A stretch of DNA of 64,000 bases from Dipetalonema caudispina (taxonomy: Eukaryota; Nematoda; Chromadorea; Rhabditida; Onchocercidae), in NCBI GenBank assembly GCA_013365325.1, contig JABVXV010000014.1, positions 186,001 to 250,000 on the forward strand. The letters run 5' to 3'. Below the pieces are notes generated by a model that was given only the letters and a program-made list of their open reading frames with translations, was not told where the DNA came from and made no database searches. The position numbers were made by a program, and so were the translations under genes. Below, piece by piece: positions 51,661 to 64,000 of the stretch. Every line of letters begins with the position of its first letter. Positions within the stretch are counted from its first letter, which is position 1.

Positions 51661-54600
51661 TCAATCATTTCCATCACCAAAACATCCCCATGAATCTTGA
51701 CGATGAATGTTCTCAAATGCTTTTTCTTTTTTGATCATCCATTTACGTGTCACTGGCATTAGCATTTTGTGAAGATTTGAATAACTAAAATTAAACAATT
51801 TCTCAGTAAATTTTTGGAAAATTTTAAGCAATTTAATGTATTATAATATGAAATAAAATGAGAAAGTACAGGTAAAATAATATAGAAATAGAAATTGATG
51901 AATTATATTCTACAGAATGAACAAAACTGATTTAATGATAAGAATTCGTCTAAATAAGCAATTTGTTTCATATTTCGATGGATTTTTTTTTTTTTTTTTT
52001 TTAGCTCCTATCAACTGTTATTCTAAATTTTATTGATAATAGAATGAAAAAAAAAAAAAAAAATTCAAACAATTACTTTGGCGCATCAGGACAGAAATTT
52101 TCAGTATGATCTATTAATCCGCATGTATCACATGATCCAACATTTTCAAGAAATGGATGAAATAATGTACGTTGCTTTTCGACATGTCTTTGCTCCTAAA
52201 AGATATAATATTAATTAATTTATGCATGAACTATTCAATAAAGAAATTTATAAAAGTATAAAAGTAAAATTAAAAAGGAAAAAAAAAAAGAAACAACTTA
52301 AAATAGTTAACAATATTGATAATGTATCAATTAAATGAACATACCAAATTAGAATGTCTTATTGGTGGAGCATTTTCTGTTCGACTAGTAGTTTCTATTT
52401 TCGTTTTTTGCTGCCATGTTCGAAATTTTTGTTTTCGAACTTTGTACATTGTTTGCTTTGTTGATTCTAAAATGTAAGTACGAATGAGACAGTAAGAAAT
52501 ACTCATATATTTTTAAAAATTTTAATTTTGATTATGTATGATGAAGAAATTGATGAGAAAATGTACAGATTTATTTTTCAATGGTGAAAAATTTAGAGGT
52601 AATTCGATGATTAGATAATTTTTCATTCACTTACTTCTCGGTACAATTTTTTTGGTTCGCAAATTTAAATTTGATAAATCGCATGGAAGTGAGTAACAGC
52701 GTTGCATATTGATAGTTCCTTCAAAATTAGCTGAAAAAGCAAAGAAGACAAACTATTCGATAAAAGAATGAGATTAAGATGAGGAATCTTATTTAAATTT
52801 CCAATATATATAAAAAAAAAAAAAAGAAAAATGAGAAGTTTCATTGCCACTTCATTAGGTCAAATAATTTTATTACCGGTAATATGCAAGACTTTTTTGA
52901 TGAAAAGTAAAATATTACTAATGCAAAATTAAAACCATTGCTGCAAAAACAAAATTGTCAAATATAAAATTAACTTCTAGCATCCAAGAAAATCATGGCA
53001 TAATGTTTGACCTAGTTATTATAATCTTTATCAATCTGAAGCGTTTTTATTTTTTATTTTACATTTCAGAATTGAAAATTTTATTTACCACTGTGATAGG
53101 CATTACATTAACTAAGAAGTTATCATTGAAAAGTTAAATCACGAAGATGTTGAATATCAATTCTTAGCATTTCTCATGAAATATTATCTGTTACACGTAT
53201 TAAAATTCTTCCCTTATTAAATTATGCAAATTAAAAGAGATGGAATTCAAAATTCTGTAAAATAAAACAAGAAAAAAAAAGTGATAATCATTTTACCTGC
53301 ACTAGCACCAAAGTTCAGCTCATGATCGAAAGCATCAATCGGCATGGCAACGAACGGATCATATGGTATTTGCATTCGAAATATTTCTAAATTTCAAAGT
53401 ATTTATTTGTCTTATCCAATTTTCCATCAAACGGCAAAAAAAAAAAAAGGGAAAATTTTTCAAGAAAAAATATGATGTAAAGAACAGCGAAAATTTCTAA
53501 TTCACATGAATTCATGAAACTCTCACCATTTTCACCATCATGTGATATCGGAAAGTTCACCGATTGACTGGAAGTATTTCGTTTTCGTTTTGGTCGAGAA
53601 TGAAAATCAGGACGTCTAGATGAAGCATCTTGCCATACACTACCAACCTCAGCTCGTAAATCGAATGGTAACCGTTTCTTTTTGTTTAATTTTGATAAAT
53701 CTGATGGCTATAATATCAAATATTACAATAATTTGTATTTTAAGCATAGAAATTCACTTTTTCCAACTTTGTTTTGAGTATAATTTTTAAAAAAAAAAAA
53801 AAAAAAAAAGAAAAAAAAAAGGAAGTTTTAATACTAAACATCATGTAGCAATACCATACAACAAATGAAACAAAACATACCACATCTTCATATTCATTCT
53901 TCAATGTGGAAAATGGCATCAATTTAACACCATCAATGCTCCATATATACATTGGTCGAGCATAATCATACATACCCGATCCGGATACTGGTCTATTCCG
54001 CATCCTACTACCTCCACCAAAACGATGAAAGTCAGCAGTTTCATTTAAAAACTTATTCATTTGACATTGTTCCCATGGTGTTAATTCATCACGACGAATC
54101 TAAATTATGATATTAATGAATAATGGTAAAGAATATTACATATTTATATATATTCTATAAATTATTGCGTTATGAATGTGTTATTTATTTAATGCTGAAA
54201 ATTTTACAGAAAAAGAAAAAGAAAAAAAAAAGACTGGACAATAGTTATTACCGGTTTGTACTGTAATAATCGGGTAGGCCTATATACTTTTACGCCGGAT
54301 GGACGAGATTGAGGAATGTGATTCAAATATTGTTCCATTTCTTCTATAGTTTCACCACAAAGACTCCATTTTTGTATTACCTCAAATTCAATCATTTCAA
54401 CAGATGAAATGTTTTTAAAATTTAATTTCGTGTTTGTTGTACCATGTTACTATAATCAGAAATGTAAAATTAATGAAAGTATTCAGATATGATGTTTAAA
54501 TGCTTAAAATTATCTTTAAAATAAAGACACGTCTAATGATATGATATGATATGGAACAAAATTAAATGAAGAAAGTAACCTCAAGAATTACTGGGTCACT

Positions 54601-57600
54601 TGATCGTATCACACATTTTTGATAGATTTCAAAAAACAATCGGCTCATTCCACGTTGTAATTCATCATCCTGAAATTAGCATGAATCCAAATCATCTAAT
54701 ATGAGCATTTTTTGTGAACATGAAATGAAAAGCAGCATAAGGTCAGTAACTAGATGAAGTGTGTAAATTGGACAGTTTCGAAAAAATCATAAAGAATATT
54801 CAAATCGATAAAAAAACAGGACAATATTTCTTGAACAATATTTCCGAATCGCTTATAAAAGATGAAATTTTGCAGATAATTCTAACAAAAAAAAAAAAAA
54901 AAAAACTGAATTATTTGACGAGAAAAAATTTTTTTTTATTCTTTTACAACGTATCAATTATCGTATATTTATTTGCGTTTACAGAAAGTTTCTGAGTGTG
55001 AGAGTGGAGATTTATTTTTTTTATTTTTTGCAGATTTTAAACATCGTAACATCTTAACAATCACTGAGATTAACAAACGGGAAAACTTATTTAAGAATTA
55101 AATTATGTAATTAAAATGGAGAAATTATTTATGGGAATTTCAACATTATCAAAAATGAAATTAAACGAACCTTTAAACCAGGTTCATCCTTCCATCTTAA
55201 TAAATACAACATTGCTTTTGCATCATCAGTTCCGAGTACTTTAGAATTTGCTACATAAGCTTCTGCCCATTGTAAAACGCGATGTTTCGCGTGAAGTATT
55301 GCTGTTTCATTTATTTGTCCTGATTTCTGGACTCTATTTATGACACGAAATAACCATTTGACCATTTGTCGTAAACTTCTATCATCTATAAAATTTACAG
55401 TCATTCCAAATTGCAACATCTCATAACTTTAAAATTCTTTAATTTTTAATTTTTGAAGCTAAATTCTATTAAATTATATCGAATGAAAACTAACATTTAT
55501 TGCCATATTTCCCGGGAGCATGTTTGCATAAGTTTATGATTCGATTGTTCCTACCAGAACGCATGAAAATTTTAAACAGAACCAGAAATTCAATGAAAAA
55601 AAATTCCGGAATATCATTGAAATGTAGAACAAATGCACACTCCAAATCCAAATTGCTGCTATGACCTGAGAAACACAAAATGCAAGAAATTTGAATACAC
55701 AAAAATATTTATTTATCGATTAACATATCTATCAATTCATTTTACAATTAATATGTGATTATTCAGAAATGCTATTGTGATCAAAAGATAAATATCGTAA
55801 GTTTACCATCAACCAAAAATGCTAAACTGAAGAATGGTTTCGATTTGACACCGGCAAAAGTAATGGGTAACAATTCTGCAATCCATTCAATCCATGCCCG
55901 TTGATTTGTTTCATCTGCTGGTTTCGCTGGTATCTGTAATGATGAAAATCCTTTTCCGGAAATGTTTTTTACATTTCAAAAACTAATTATCCTAAATATA
56001 TTTAAATAAGTTTTATTTGACATTTAAACTGCAACACGGTCGAGACATAATGATGATAATGTAATCGTTCATTACAAAAAGTTCAGAAATAAAACAATCA
56101 TAATTCTAGCAATTAGTTAAACGATTCATCAAAATTCGACAAAGATCTTATGAACTACTAAAATGTAAATAATACTTACGTTAACTTCTCTCGTAGCAAG
56201 TAAATTACGAAGTAATATCTTTGATAAATAATAGTCTGCTTGCCAAGAAAATTTCTTTTTAGCAACTAACTCATCCAAATATTTGAGCGCATTTGCAGTA
56301 AAAGAATTTTCCACTGTCAAACGAACTAAACGACTTTCTAACTTTGAAAGAACTGAATCTGTAAAGAAAAAAAAAAAATTATTATCATAAAATTTCAAAT
56401 GTGTTAAATTTAAAATCAAAAAAAAAAAAAAAAAAAATAATGTCACAGTTCAACCTATGAAGAAGTAACGTGAGCCACGGATTGTATTACGATGTGGAAA
56501 ATTGTATTGCTTATAGAATGCTCCAATTAATCGTATCACTTCCACTTCTGGAAATTGGAAATTTCAGACAAGAAAGAAATTTCAAAGATATGATGTAAAT
56601 GATTCTTTTCGGCCGTTACTTTTATGCCTTTTGTATCATCCTGGATGTAATAAAAAGTATTACGCGAAAACTAACTTTCCTCCGTCAATGTTGTTATATC
56701 TTCGTCATTGTAATAATTTGTGCACTCAGCAGTGTAATCATATGACCAAGCTATGTTGACATGACGTGAATCTAATAGATTTCCGATTGTAACCGCAGCG
56801 CAGATCTCCAATATTTTTAGTATTTATCAGAAAAACAATATAATTATTATATCGATTTATAATATCAATATTTTAAATTTACTTTACGTATTGGTCTTTC
56901 CAAGTTCGGAATTATTATCCTATTGATAACAGTTGCCGGATTCAGGATACTGCTAAATGATTCCTGTTCCAAGCAAAGGTCTGTAAAATACTCATGTGAT
57001 AATAATCAAAAGTGATATTAGAATAATATGTAATTAGTAAACGTTAATGAAAGTCAATATTGGCCATTAATAATTCTCCTTATTTTAAATATTAATGACT
57101 GAGAAATAATATTTTTTTTTTTTTTCTACAACAAATTATCATCTTTACAACTTTATTGTAAAAGAAAAGATCATGTCAATTCTATATTATGCAATAATCA
57201 TTAATTTTCAAATGCTTTCAGTTTCAAATGATGATTTCAAGAAATGAATAATTTTAACTTGGACTTTTGTTAATTCTATCCAATAAATGGTAATAATGAT
57301 TTTCTCCCATTTATCCTATAATAATATTATTATTATTTAGATTATTGTGTAGTAAAAATTAATGAAAAAAAAGGAAAAAAAAAAAAAGAAGTTGAAAGTT
57401 CACTAGTAATGAAAGGTCCATAACGGCGATTTATAAATTCTATGTGTGGGATGACCATCAAAAATTCCTTTATAAAATAATATAAATTTAACGAAGTCAT
57501 ATTTTTCGGTTTTCGTCGTCCTAATAAATATTCGGTAACTGACGGAAGCAAATGAAAAGCCTAAAAGTAATCAAATAATCTAATTCAAAAGATAATAATA

Positions 57601-60600
57601 AATCATTCATAGCATTCATTCATTCGTTTCACATAAGAATTAATAGTAAAAAAAATCAAAGATCTAATAAATAATACAATATTTATTTTAATAGCTTAAA
57701 ATATGTTAATTCTAAATTTTTGTTCAATGAAAATTATGGTCATGCGAGCGTGAATTTTTGAATTTTATTCAATTTAGAAGCTATGATTTTTGTTTCCATC
57801 AATTTCAATTCGGAAATATAAAACTAAATGAAAAATAAAACTTAACACCTGAAGAAATTGATGCCTTAGATTTAACCTTAGATAATTCTCTTAGTAAAAA
57901 TTATCGAGTAATTTATTAATATAAATTTTACCTGTGATAGTAAACTTGATAACCATCTGCCCGCATTTATAATTCTTACAATTTCACTCCAAAACCAATC
58001 ACTATCACAATAAAAAATTAACTGACAACAGAGCTTTCGTGCAAGCTGAAAAAAGACGAAAACTTTTATTTTACTTAATTACAGTACCTTTTTCATGCGA
58101 ATAACTTTAGTATACTAAACACACAAATGCGAAAATTGTTATGATACAAAAAATTTATTAATAAAAATTATATTTTTCAAAAAAAAAAAATTATTTGGAA
58201 ATTTTTGGAAATTCAAAGAATAACATCAAAAATTAAGCATTTAAAATTATTATTAAATGCAAATACATGGCAGGATACAACAAGACTATTACAGTATATT
58301 TACCTTTTCAGCAGTCTTGCATACACCAAATTCATTCCTGATCATTTCTTGAGCCTGAAGCGTATTATAGCAACGATCATCTTTCCGATTTTCTTCAGAG
58401 CATAACTTCCATTCGGTTAACTTATCAAGATTTTCCATACTAAGTGCTTTGATATGTCGAATAAGTAGCTGTAATCATAAGAGGTGTTAATTTAATATTT
58501 GCATAAGAGAAGAGTTTTGAGTTTCTGAAGGATATTTTATTTAAAAAAAAAAAAAAAATACCTTGAAAAAAGATAACTGCACTTGAATGTTAGCATTTTT
58601 CACAACCAATGGTTTTATTTCCACCGTCCTGCAAAATATCTCTTATGCTATTCTAATTTTACTAAATTTTGATTGAAATTTTACTTACAATTCTATCACA
58701 TAAAAAAATTTACCGTTGAGCTGTGAGTAAAGATGGTGTCAAGTAGCGGTAATCAGTTAGCAAATCAAAATTGGTAATAATAGCCATGTCCTATAACAAA
58801 AAAGTATAAAATTTCTAACAAATTAAAATATCTATTGGAAAATTTGAAGTAAAAAAAAAAAAAAAAAAGAAATACATACTTCGATATAGTAAAATGATTA
58901 ATTTCATAATAGTTAGATTTGAAAAAAAAAATTTCATTTATTTTATCTATTCATTGATCGTTGCAATAATTAAAGAACATACCGCTTCATACAATTTTTT
59001 AACATCATTTGGTGTAACAAGAAATAAATGAGGATTGAAAAGATTATATGATTTTTTTGTTCGAACAATTCCTTTCTGAAATAATGAAAAACAAATCAAT
59101 GATAATTGTATTATATTATTTTGTAGATTATGAAAAAAGTACAAGTAAAATTTATTTATTAAATTATCAGAAATACTAAAAGATCAAAATATATTTAAAA
59201 CTTCTCTTATAACAATGAAATGATCAAAAATGACCAGAAAAAAAAAAAAAAAGTGGACATAATTTTTGTACAAAGTATAAAGATTGAATTAATAACCTCA
59301 AGAAGGATATGTGTTTCTTTTTTCTTAATGAATGTAACAATATCGAAAAGAAAACTACAAGAGATAAATTCTCTTCGACTTCGTTGTCTTTTTAAACATA
59401 ACGATTTTCCGGCTTCGTCATAAATTGATTTTAAGAAATTCACTTCATACATGATATCTTCCGTCTGAAATTGAAAATAATACAATTAAAAAATTGATGT
59501 TAAAAAGTTCTACTTATTAAAATTCATAAAATGAATATAACATACCTCATATATCATCGTATCAAAAAATGGATTATCAATTATACATCGAAGTAGAAGA
59601 AAACCATTGATACGACTGTATAGAAGAATAGTACGAACAACATTTTCATATAATGCCTTAAAATTATGGTAAAAAGAGACTGTTGGATTATATGTAAAGA
59701 GAAAAAGTTTTAGAAAAAATTGTTTTTGATGAAAAAAAAAGCTTTATCAATAAAAAAAAAAAAAAAATTTAACGATGAGAACTTGGTGCAATTAAAAATT
59801 CGAAATGTGAATTAACGCTATTCAAAATGATAATTTCATCTATTTTAAGAAATAATTTTTGATTGGATAAAATGATAAATTTAAATTACAGAAAGATATG
59901 GAGCAAGAAAAAGCTTACTTTTACAAATGCTATCTCCGCTTCTGATGAATTATCAGCACTCATTCCGATATCGAAAACATTGTTTAACATGAAATAATGA
60001 CGATCGCTAACAAATTTAACACCAATATATTGCTTCATATCATCAATGCTTTCTAATATAATCTTATGTTCTTTCCTAAAAAAAAAAAGAAAAAAAAAAT
60101 TGGAAATATAAATTAATCGTTCAACAACTGCACTTTAATAAAATAAACCTCTAGTGGTATACTTTAGGATAAATGTTGAATACTGATATGTTATTTAGTA
60201 AATCAATAGGGCGCATTAGTGGACAACTTATTAAATAGAATATTAAATAAAACTCAAGAAGAAATTTAATTCATTCGAGGTAAAATGGTTCACATAGGTA
60301 TTTAAAGTTGAAAATTTCACATCTGAAAGAATGATAGCTTACCACATAACGAACTTTTTCCTGTTTCATTTGTACTAACTTTAAATAGAACTGAAACAAA
60401 AATTTCGAAAGGTAAACTCACCGATATTCGAAATCCATAACTTCTGTAATTGCAGTAATTACATCCAAATTGCTAATATTTGGAGTAGTAATATCACCTG
60501 AAGCTTCACGTCCACTCTTTAATAACTGTCCAATTTTTTCCTTAATATCCCACTCTTTTCGCATGTTTGCTTTCTTCGATTGTCGTGAATTTACATCTAT

Positions 60601-60849
60601 ATCCTCTATTTCTTCATTTTCTTTATTTTCTTCAGTGCTTCCACTTTTCTGTTCTTCTTGTCCTTCTTTATTCAAAACAACAAAATCATTCTCAGTATTA
60701 CTATTTCCAGTATCGCTTCCTGAATCCATTTTTAGAATTCCTATTGTTGTATGTTTCGGTCTGATCCGTAGTTGAAGCTCACCAGTGATTAATATGTATG
60801 ATACTTCCACCAAAGCTACACTGCTTGCAAGTTTTACAGCTGCAATCAT
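51661..60849 (-). CDS. Unrecognised 1,239-residue protein with C-terminal CCHC zinc knuckle
   Basis: Family not recognised. The exons are 60849-60422, 60075-59919, 59656-59546, 59464-59297, 59075-58983, 58790-58714, 58628-58562, 58468-58304, 58045-57932, 57560-57404, 56980-56883, 56805-56676, 56547-56455, 56358-56180, 55933-55807, 55665-55495, 55385-55171, 54669-54580, 54380-54252, 54099-53881, 53707-53527, 53386-53297, 52730-52635, 52466-52345, 52195-52077 and 51784-51661. Every phase matches and the total is 3,720 nt. Residues 41-110 are acidic and Ser/Glu-rich (a second Met, MDSGSD, is an alternative start). Residues about 130-850 look helical and HEAT/ARM-like, without a diagnostic motif. 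From about 930 it is basic, with KRLPFDLR and RPKRKRN, a possible nuclear signal. CDTCGLIDHTENFC near residue 1,180 fits CX2CX4HX4C. A nuclear or RNA-related role is only a guess. Confidence 0.85.
52077..52195 (-). other. CCHC zinc-knuckle exon
   Basis: The penultimate exon of the unrecognised 1,239-residue gene encodes CDTCGLIDHTENFC with spacing CX2CX4HX4C, identical to retroviral-type and RNA-processing zinc knuckles, which usually bind single-stranded nucleic acid. Only one knuckle is present, and no other retroelement feature occurs around it. Confidence 0.85.
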
Positions 60850-61525
60850 CCTCTTTAGAATGAATTATAGCTTCTTAGCATTTTAATATTGAATGATCAA
60901 AATCTGAATGAAACGAGATCATATTATTCACGAAATGATTAACGATCATATTATTCCGATCAGTTTAATGAGCAAGTAAACTCGTTAAAAAGAAAACAAC
61001 AATTTGGATAATAACTAAATGAAGAAAATAAAGAGAAGAAATAGAAAACAATGAAAGTTGCGAGTGGAGCAACGCAAAACAAAGCCAATAAGACTCAGAA
61101 GGTCAGTGCGATACTAATTGACCTCGTGCAGTGAGATCGATTGACCTGCGCTTTACCCTCCGCGTCGCAACAATATGTAGTGAATAATGAATGGATTTGC
61201 ATACAACTTAGAACTTTATGTTAGTATTGAAATTGAAAAGTAAAATTAGTTTAAAATTTTTTATTAATTTTAGTAAATATTTCAACAGAAAGTAAATAAA
61301 ATTGTAAAAATTAAAAAATAGACACTATTTTCCTGAGCCTTTGAGTTAGTGATAGATGAAAGAACCGGTGAGGGTTATCGCTAGAGTAATGGGTCATTAT
61401 TGGTCAGCAGTGAAGCCAAGTAATGAAGCCAAGTATCATAAATTCCAACCCGAAATAGCCTTGCATATCGTTTTGATAAGAATTGACTGTGTAATATTTT
61501 CATTGAATGAAGTTTCTTTTCATTA
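60850..61525. other. Spacer between two same-strand genes
   Basis: This 676-bp spacer lies between the stop of the 193-residue gene (61526) and the presumed start of the 1,239-residue gene (60849). It contains a GC-richer patch at about 61060-61190. Distances in nematode operons are usually shorter, and the patch looks like a separate promoter. Confidence 0.55.
61100..61147 (-). promoter_or_regulatory. Cluster of three AGGTCA nuclear-receptor half-sites
   Basis: AGGTCA on the plus strand at 61100-61105, and the same hexamer on the minus strand (TGACCT) at 61119-61124 and 61142-61147. The spacers are 13 and 17 nt. They sit in the only GC-richer stretch of the spacer, about 250-300 bp upstream of the 1,239-residue gene. 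The binding protein is unknown; nematode nuclear hormone receptors are candidates. Confidence 0.45.
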
Positions 61526-62667
61526 TCACTTCTCCATTAAGCATTGAATTTTTTTCTCGGGAAATTTTCTTGAGAATTCAATTATAAAATTAAACAAACC
61601 ATTTCTATAATTTGATGTGTCAATGAGCGTCTTTCTGAAGTTTGCTTCTGATTTCACACAAGAAATAGCTGCAACTGTGCTCAATTTTTTAGTGCTAAAA
61701 GATCCGGAACGGTCTGAAGAAATTACTTCTTGATCAGCAGTTATCAGTACTTTCTCTTTCTCAATGCAATTTTTTCTCGCTGATGCTTCGCTGATGTCAC
61801 CCACAATGTCATCATCTAATGTGATTTTTTGTTCAACACTTTCCAAAAATTCTTTCTGAATAACTTTCTCATCAATTACCAATTTACAAATGTCATCCGC
61901 AATTACATCCTTCAAATCAATCTTTTGTTCAACAATTTCCAGTCTGATATCCTTCTCAGTTACTGACTTTCAAGTTTTTTTGTCTAGAAAAATGAAAACT
62001 TCCTCAAAGCTTGAAATATAAATATTATGAAAAGGATATACAATAAAGGACATAAGCCTGAATATGTCCTCACCTTTGGCCTTACTGTTAAAAGACTAAG
62101 TAATCTTGGCTATTTCTTTTCTTTTGAAAGTTTATCGTCTATTTATTACAACTTCATTATAATTCAAAGAAGCATCGATCCAGCAAATGGTCAGTTCATT
62201 TTTCAGATCTTCAAAAAATGAATGCTACTAAATTACTATACATAATTTAAAGAATAATATGCAAAAAGAGAAAATATAAATGATAATAATTACCATCTTT
62301 GATCATTGGAAAAATATGCTTTTCATCGGAATCATGACGACTTTTGCACTCACTTGATAATTGCTTTGTTCGTCGTGTAAATTTTTCTTCTAAATTTACA
62401 TTTACGATTACTTTAACGATGGTCATTCATTCAATGGACAATAAAAATGACCAATAGATTGTAAATCATATTTTAGCAATATTAAATATTAACGCACATT
62501 TGAATTCAATTGATGTTTGAAAATTTCAATGGTTGTTAATGCATGTGTAAATTTACTTTTCATTTGTTACTTCAATGAAAAATAAATATTGTTAATATAA
62601 TAGGATTTGAACGAATACCTGATTTGATCATATCTTCAGCACTATCTGATTTAGATTTCCTTGACAT
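61526..62667 (-). CDS. Unrecognised small acidic/basic mixed-charge protein (193 aa)
   Basis: Not recognised. Three exons, 62667-62619, 62389-62294 and 61962-61526, join in phase (1, 1) to give 193 residues. The protein starts MSRKSKSDSAEDM, is hydrophilic, with a basic stretch FTRRTKQL, then a repetitive acidic part with VEQKI and EKVIQKEFLESVEQK suggesting a short coiled coil. It ends in a more hydrophobic segment, NGLFNFIIEFSRKF. No signal peptide or transmembrane helix is seen. The ATG follows TTTACAG/GGAATAGTGTAG, a fair trans-splice acceptor. The third acceptor (AAAGTCAG) lacks a pyrimidine tract, so exon 3 is less certain at its 5' edge. Probably lineage-specific. Confidence 0.65.
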
Positions 62668-64000
62668 CTACACTATTCCCTGTAAATCAATATGATATTA
62701 AGTAATATTAAAGGATTAAGTACAATTATGATCAATTATATATTTTATTATAGTTACTTTGCTACATAAACTATTCATCATTTCGATATGAATAAGAGCT
62801 TCTTGTTTAGCTTATTGAAATTTGAAATGAAATTTAACACTTCATATTGCATTAAACTTTATCATACGATTACAGTTGATGAAATTAAAATTATATCAAA
62901 TATGATATCCGAAAATAGAAACTGAAATAAAAAATGTCGCAAATTTTAACATTTTCTAGATAGAAGTAACAATTCAAATCTTTAAAAAACAAATTAAGGT
63001 AAATTTTTTTCATCTGCTTTTGAAAACTAAACTTAATCTTTTCATCCATTACTTTCATAAAAAAAGAAAGCAGGTAATTATTGAGGATTCAATAGAGTTT
63101 GGTTTAATTAAATAGGAGAGTAGCCTCAAACTTTCAAGATTTTTCCAATTCTTGTTTTTTAAAACAAAACTTCCATCACTTTATTTTAGCATTTTGAATG
63201 TCTTAAAGCTTTTTCCATATTATCTTGCAATTTGAGATTTTGTAAGAAAGATGTTTTAAAAAATGATTTCGAGAAAATCAAAAATATTTCATTATTTTTG
63301 AAAAATTTTCGAGAGGACATTCATGGTTCTAAGATAGATAAAAACAAAGGAAGCTATTTTAAGCTTAATCTTTGCTCAAAACAATTTTTTAATAAAAAAC
63401 ATGCGATTTTATGCGATTTCTGCAGCATCATTTGAAAGTTCCCAAAATGCTAAAAATTATAAATTCCGTACAGTTTAAAAATATTTTAAAAGTGAAGAAT
63501 ATAAGTAAGATTAACAGTATACTAAAAATATAAAATGAACTAGCAGAAATGTGAATTTGTTAAATTTCAGCTTTTTTTTCAGTAAATATTTCTTCTGTAT
63601 TTGTTAAGTGAAAATGAATGAATTCAGCAACGGAACAGATTCTTCACACCGTTACTCAAATATTTTTGTTTGCTTATTGAGTTTCAAAAAAATCATCATA
63701 TTTAAAAATATTTGAATAACATTCCCAATTTCTAGTAAAATTGGACTTAATTTCACTTCATCGCATACCATTAAATAATTTATATGTATTAGTGTAAATG
63801 TAAACTAAAAATAATTAAGACAGTTGTTGAACAAAATTAAAATTTGATTTGTTATATGAGAATAATTAAATTTCATAAATCATCTTATACCTAATAAATA
63901 CAGAAGAACGGAAAAACTTAACCATAGGAAATTTTTACCTATGCTAAACATTTAATAGCCTATCTTTAGAGATAATAATAATACAAAAAAAAAAAAAAAA
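62668..64000. other. Intergenic DNA at the right edge
   Basis: No gene could be supported. It presumably contains the promoter of the minus-strand 193-residue gene. A 67-codon Lys/Phe-rich open frame near 63232 has no ATG start and no splice partners. The window ends in an A tract (about 63985-64000). Confidence 0.55.

Noticed and set aside
52077..52195. Zinc knuckle as a retroviral or retrotransposon gag fragment
   Set aside because: It is one phase-matched exon in a 26-exon gene, with no protease, reverse transcriptase or LTR nearby.
63232..63435. 67-codon Lys/Phe-rich plus-strand frame
   Set aside because: No ATG start, composition as expected by chance, no flanking exons.
1..64000. tRNA, rRNA, known microRNA or CRISPR array
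   Set aside because: A by-eye scan found no T-arm GGTTCGA-type box with a partner, no conserved miRNA seed hairpin that I recognise, and no regularly spaced direct repeats. A run of tRNAscan-SE and Infernal would settle it.

Overview
The window looks like nuclear DNA of a nematode, most likely a filarial (onchocercid) worm. The evidence is AT-rich sequence full of 10-36 base A or T homopolymers, many small exons joined by GT...(T)nCAG introns, probable spliced-leader acceptors just upstream of start codons, and a Patched-related (PTR) transporter of the type expanded in nematodes. No bacterial operon, CRISPR array, rRNA or tRNA gene, or intact mobile element was seen. Gene models were assembled by hand, checking that the splice phase of each exon matched the next and that coding lengths divide by three. 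Species assignment is inference.

Layout, left to right: (1) 1-4579, minus strand, the 5' part of an unrecognised Ser-rich protein gene that runs off the left edge and contains a 3 kb intron with GAT/GAC microsatellites. (2) 4580-11103, gene-poor, with a 41-bp tandem duplication. (3) 11104-12482, minus, the complete four-exon ESCRT-III gene vps-32/CHMP4, which has one GC-AG intron. (4) 12483-14142, a divergent intergenic region. (5) about 14143-20044, plus, a RUN + Rubicon-homology protein of the PLEKHM1 type with about 19 exons. (6) 20045-26093, intergenic, with microsatellites, a 13-nt TTG-rich minisatellite and a complex, GC-richer patch that may be the promoter or first exon of the next gene. 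(7) 26094-36594, plus, the 19-exon Melted/VEPH1 gene, ending in a PH domain. (8) 36595-37125, a short convergent gap. (9) 37126-46137, minus, a 20-exon, 907-residue PTR protein. (10) 46138-51660, gene-poor. (11) 51661-60849, minus, a 26-exon gene for a 1,239-residue protein that I do not recognise, ending with a CCHC zinc knuckle. (12) 60850-61525, a spacer with three perfect AGGTCA nuclear-receptor half-sites. (13) 61526-62667, minus, a three-exon gene for a 193-residue unrecognised protein. (14) 62668-64000, no gene seen.

Three recognised genes share a membrane-trafficking or signalling theme: ESCRT-III membrane scission, a Rab7/HOPS-type late-endosome adaptor, and a phosphoinositide-binding Melted protein. 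The PTR protein adds a sterol-sensing membrane transporter. This is probably ordinary gene neighbourhood rather than a functional cluster, because the genes lie on both strands with large gaps. I did not find a convincing previously undescribed system. The best candidates for novelty are the 1,239-residue gene with its AGGTCA-bearing upstream spacer, and the unrecognised genes at the two edges.
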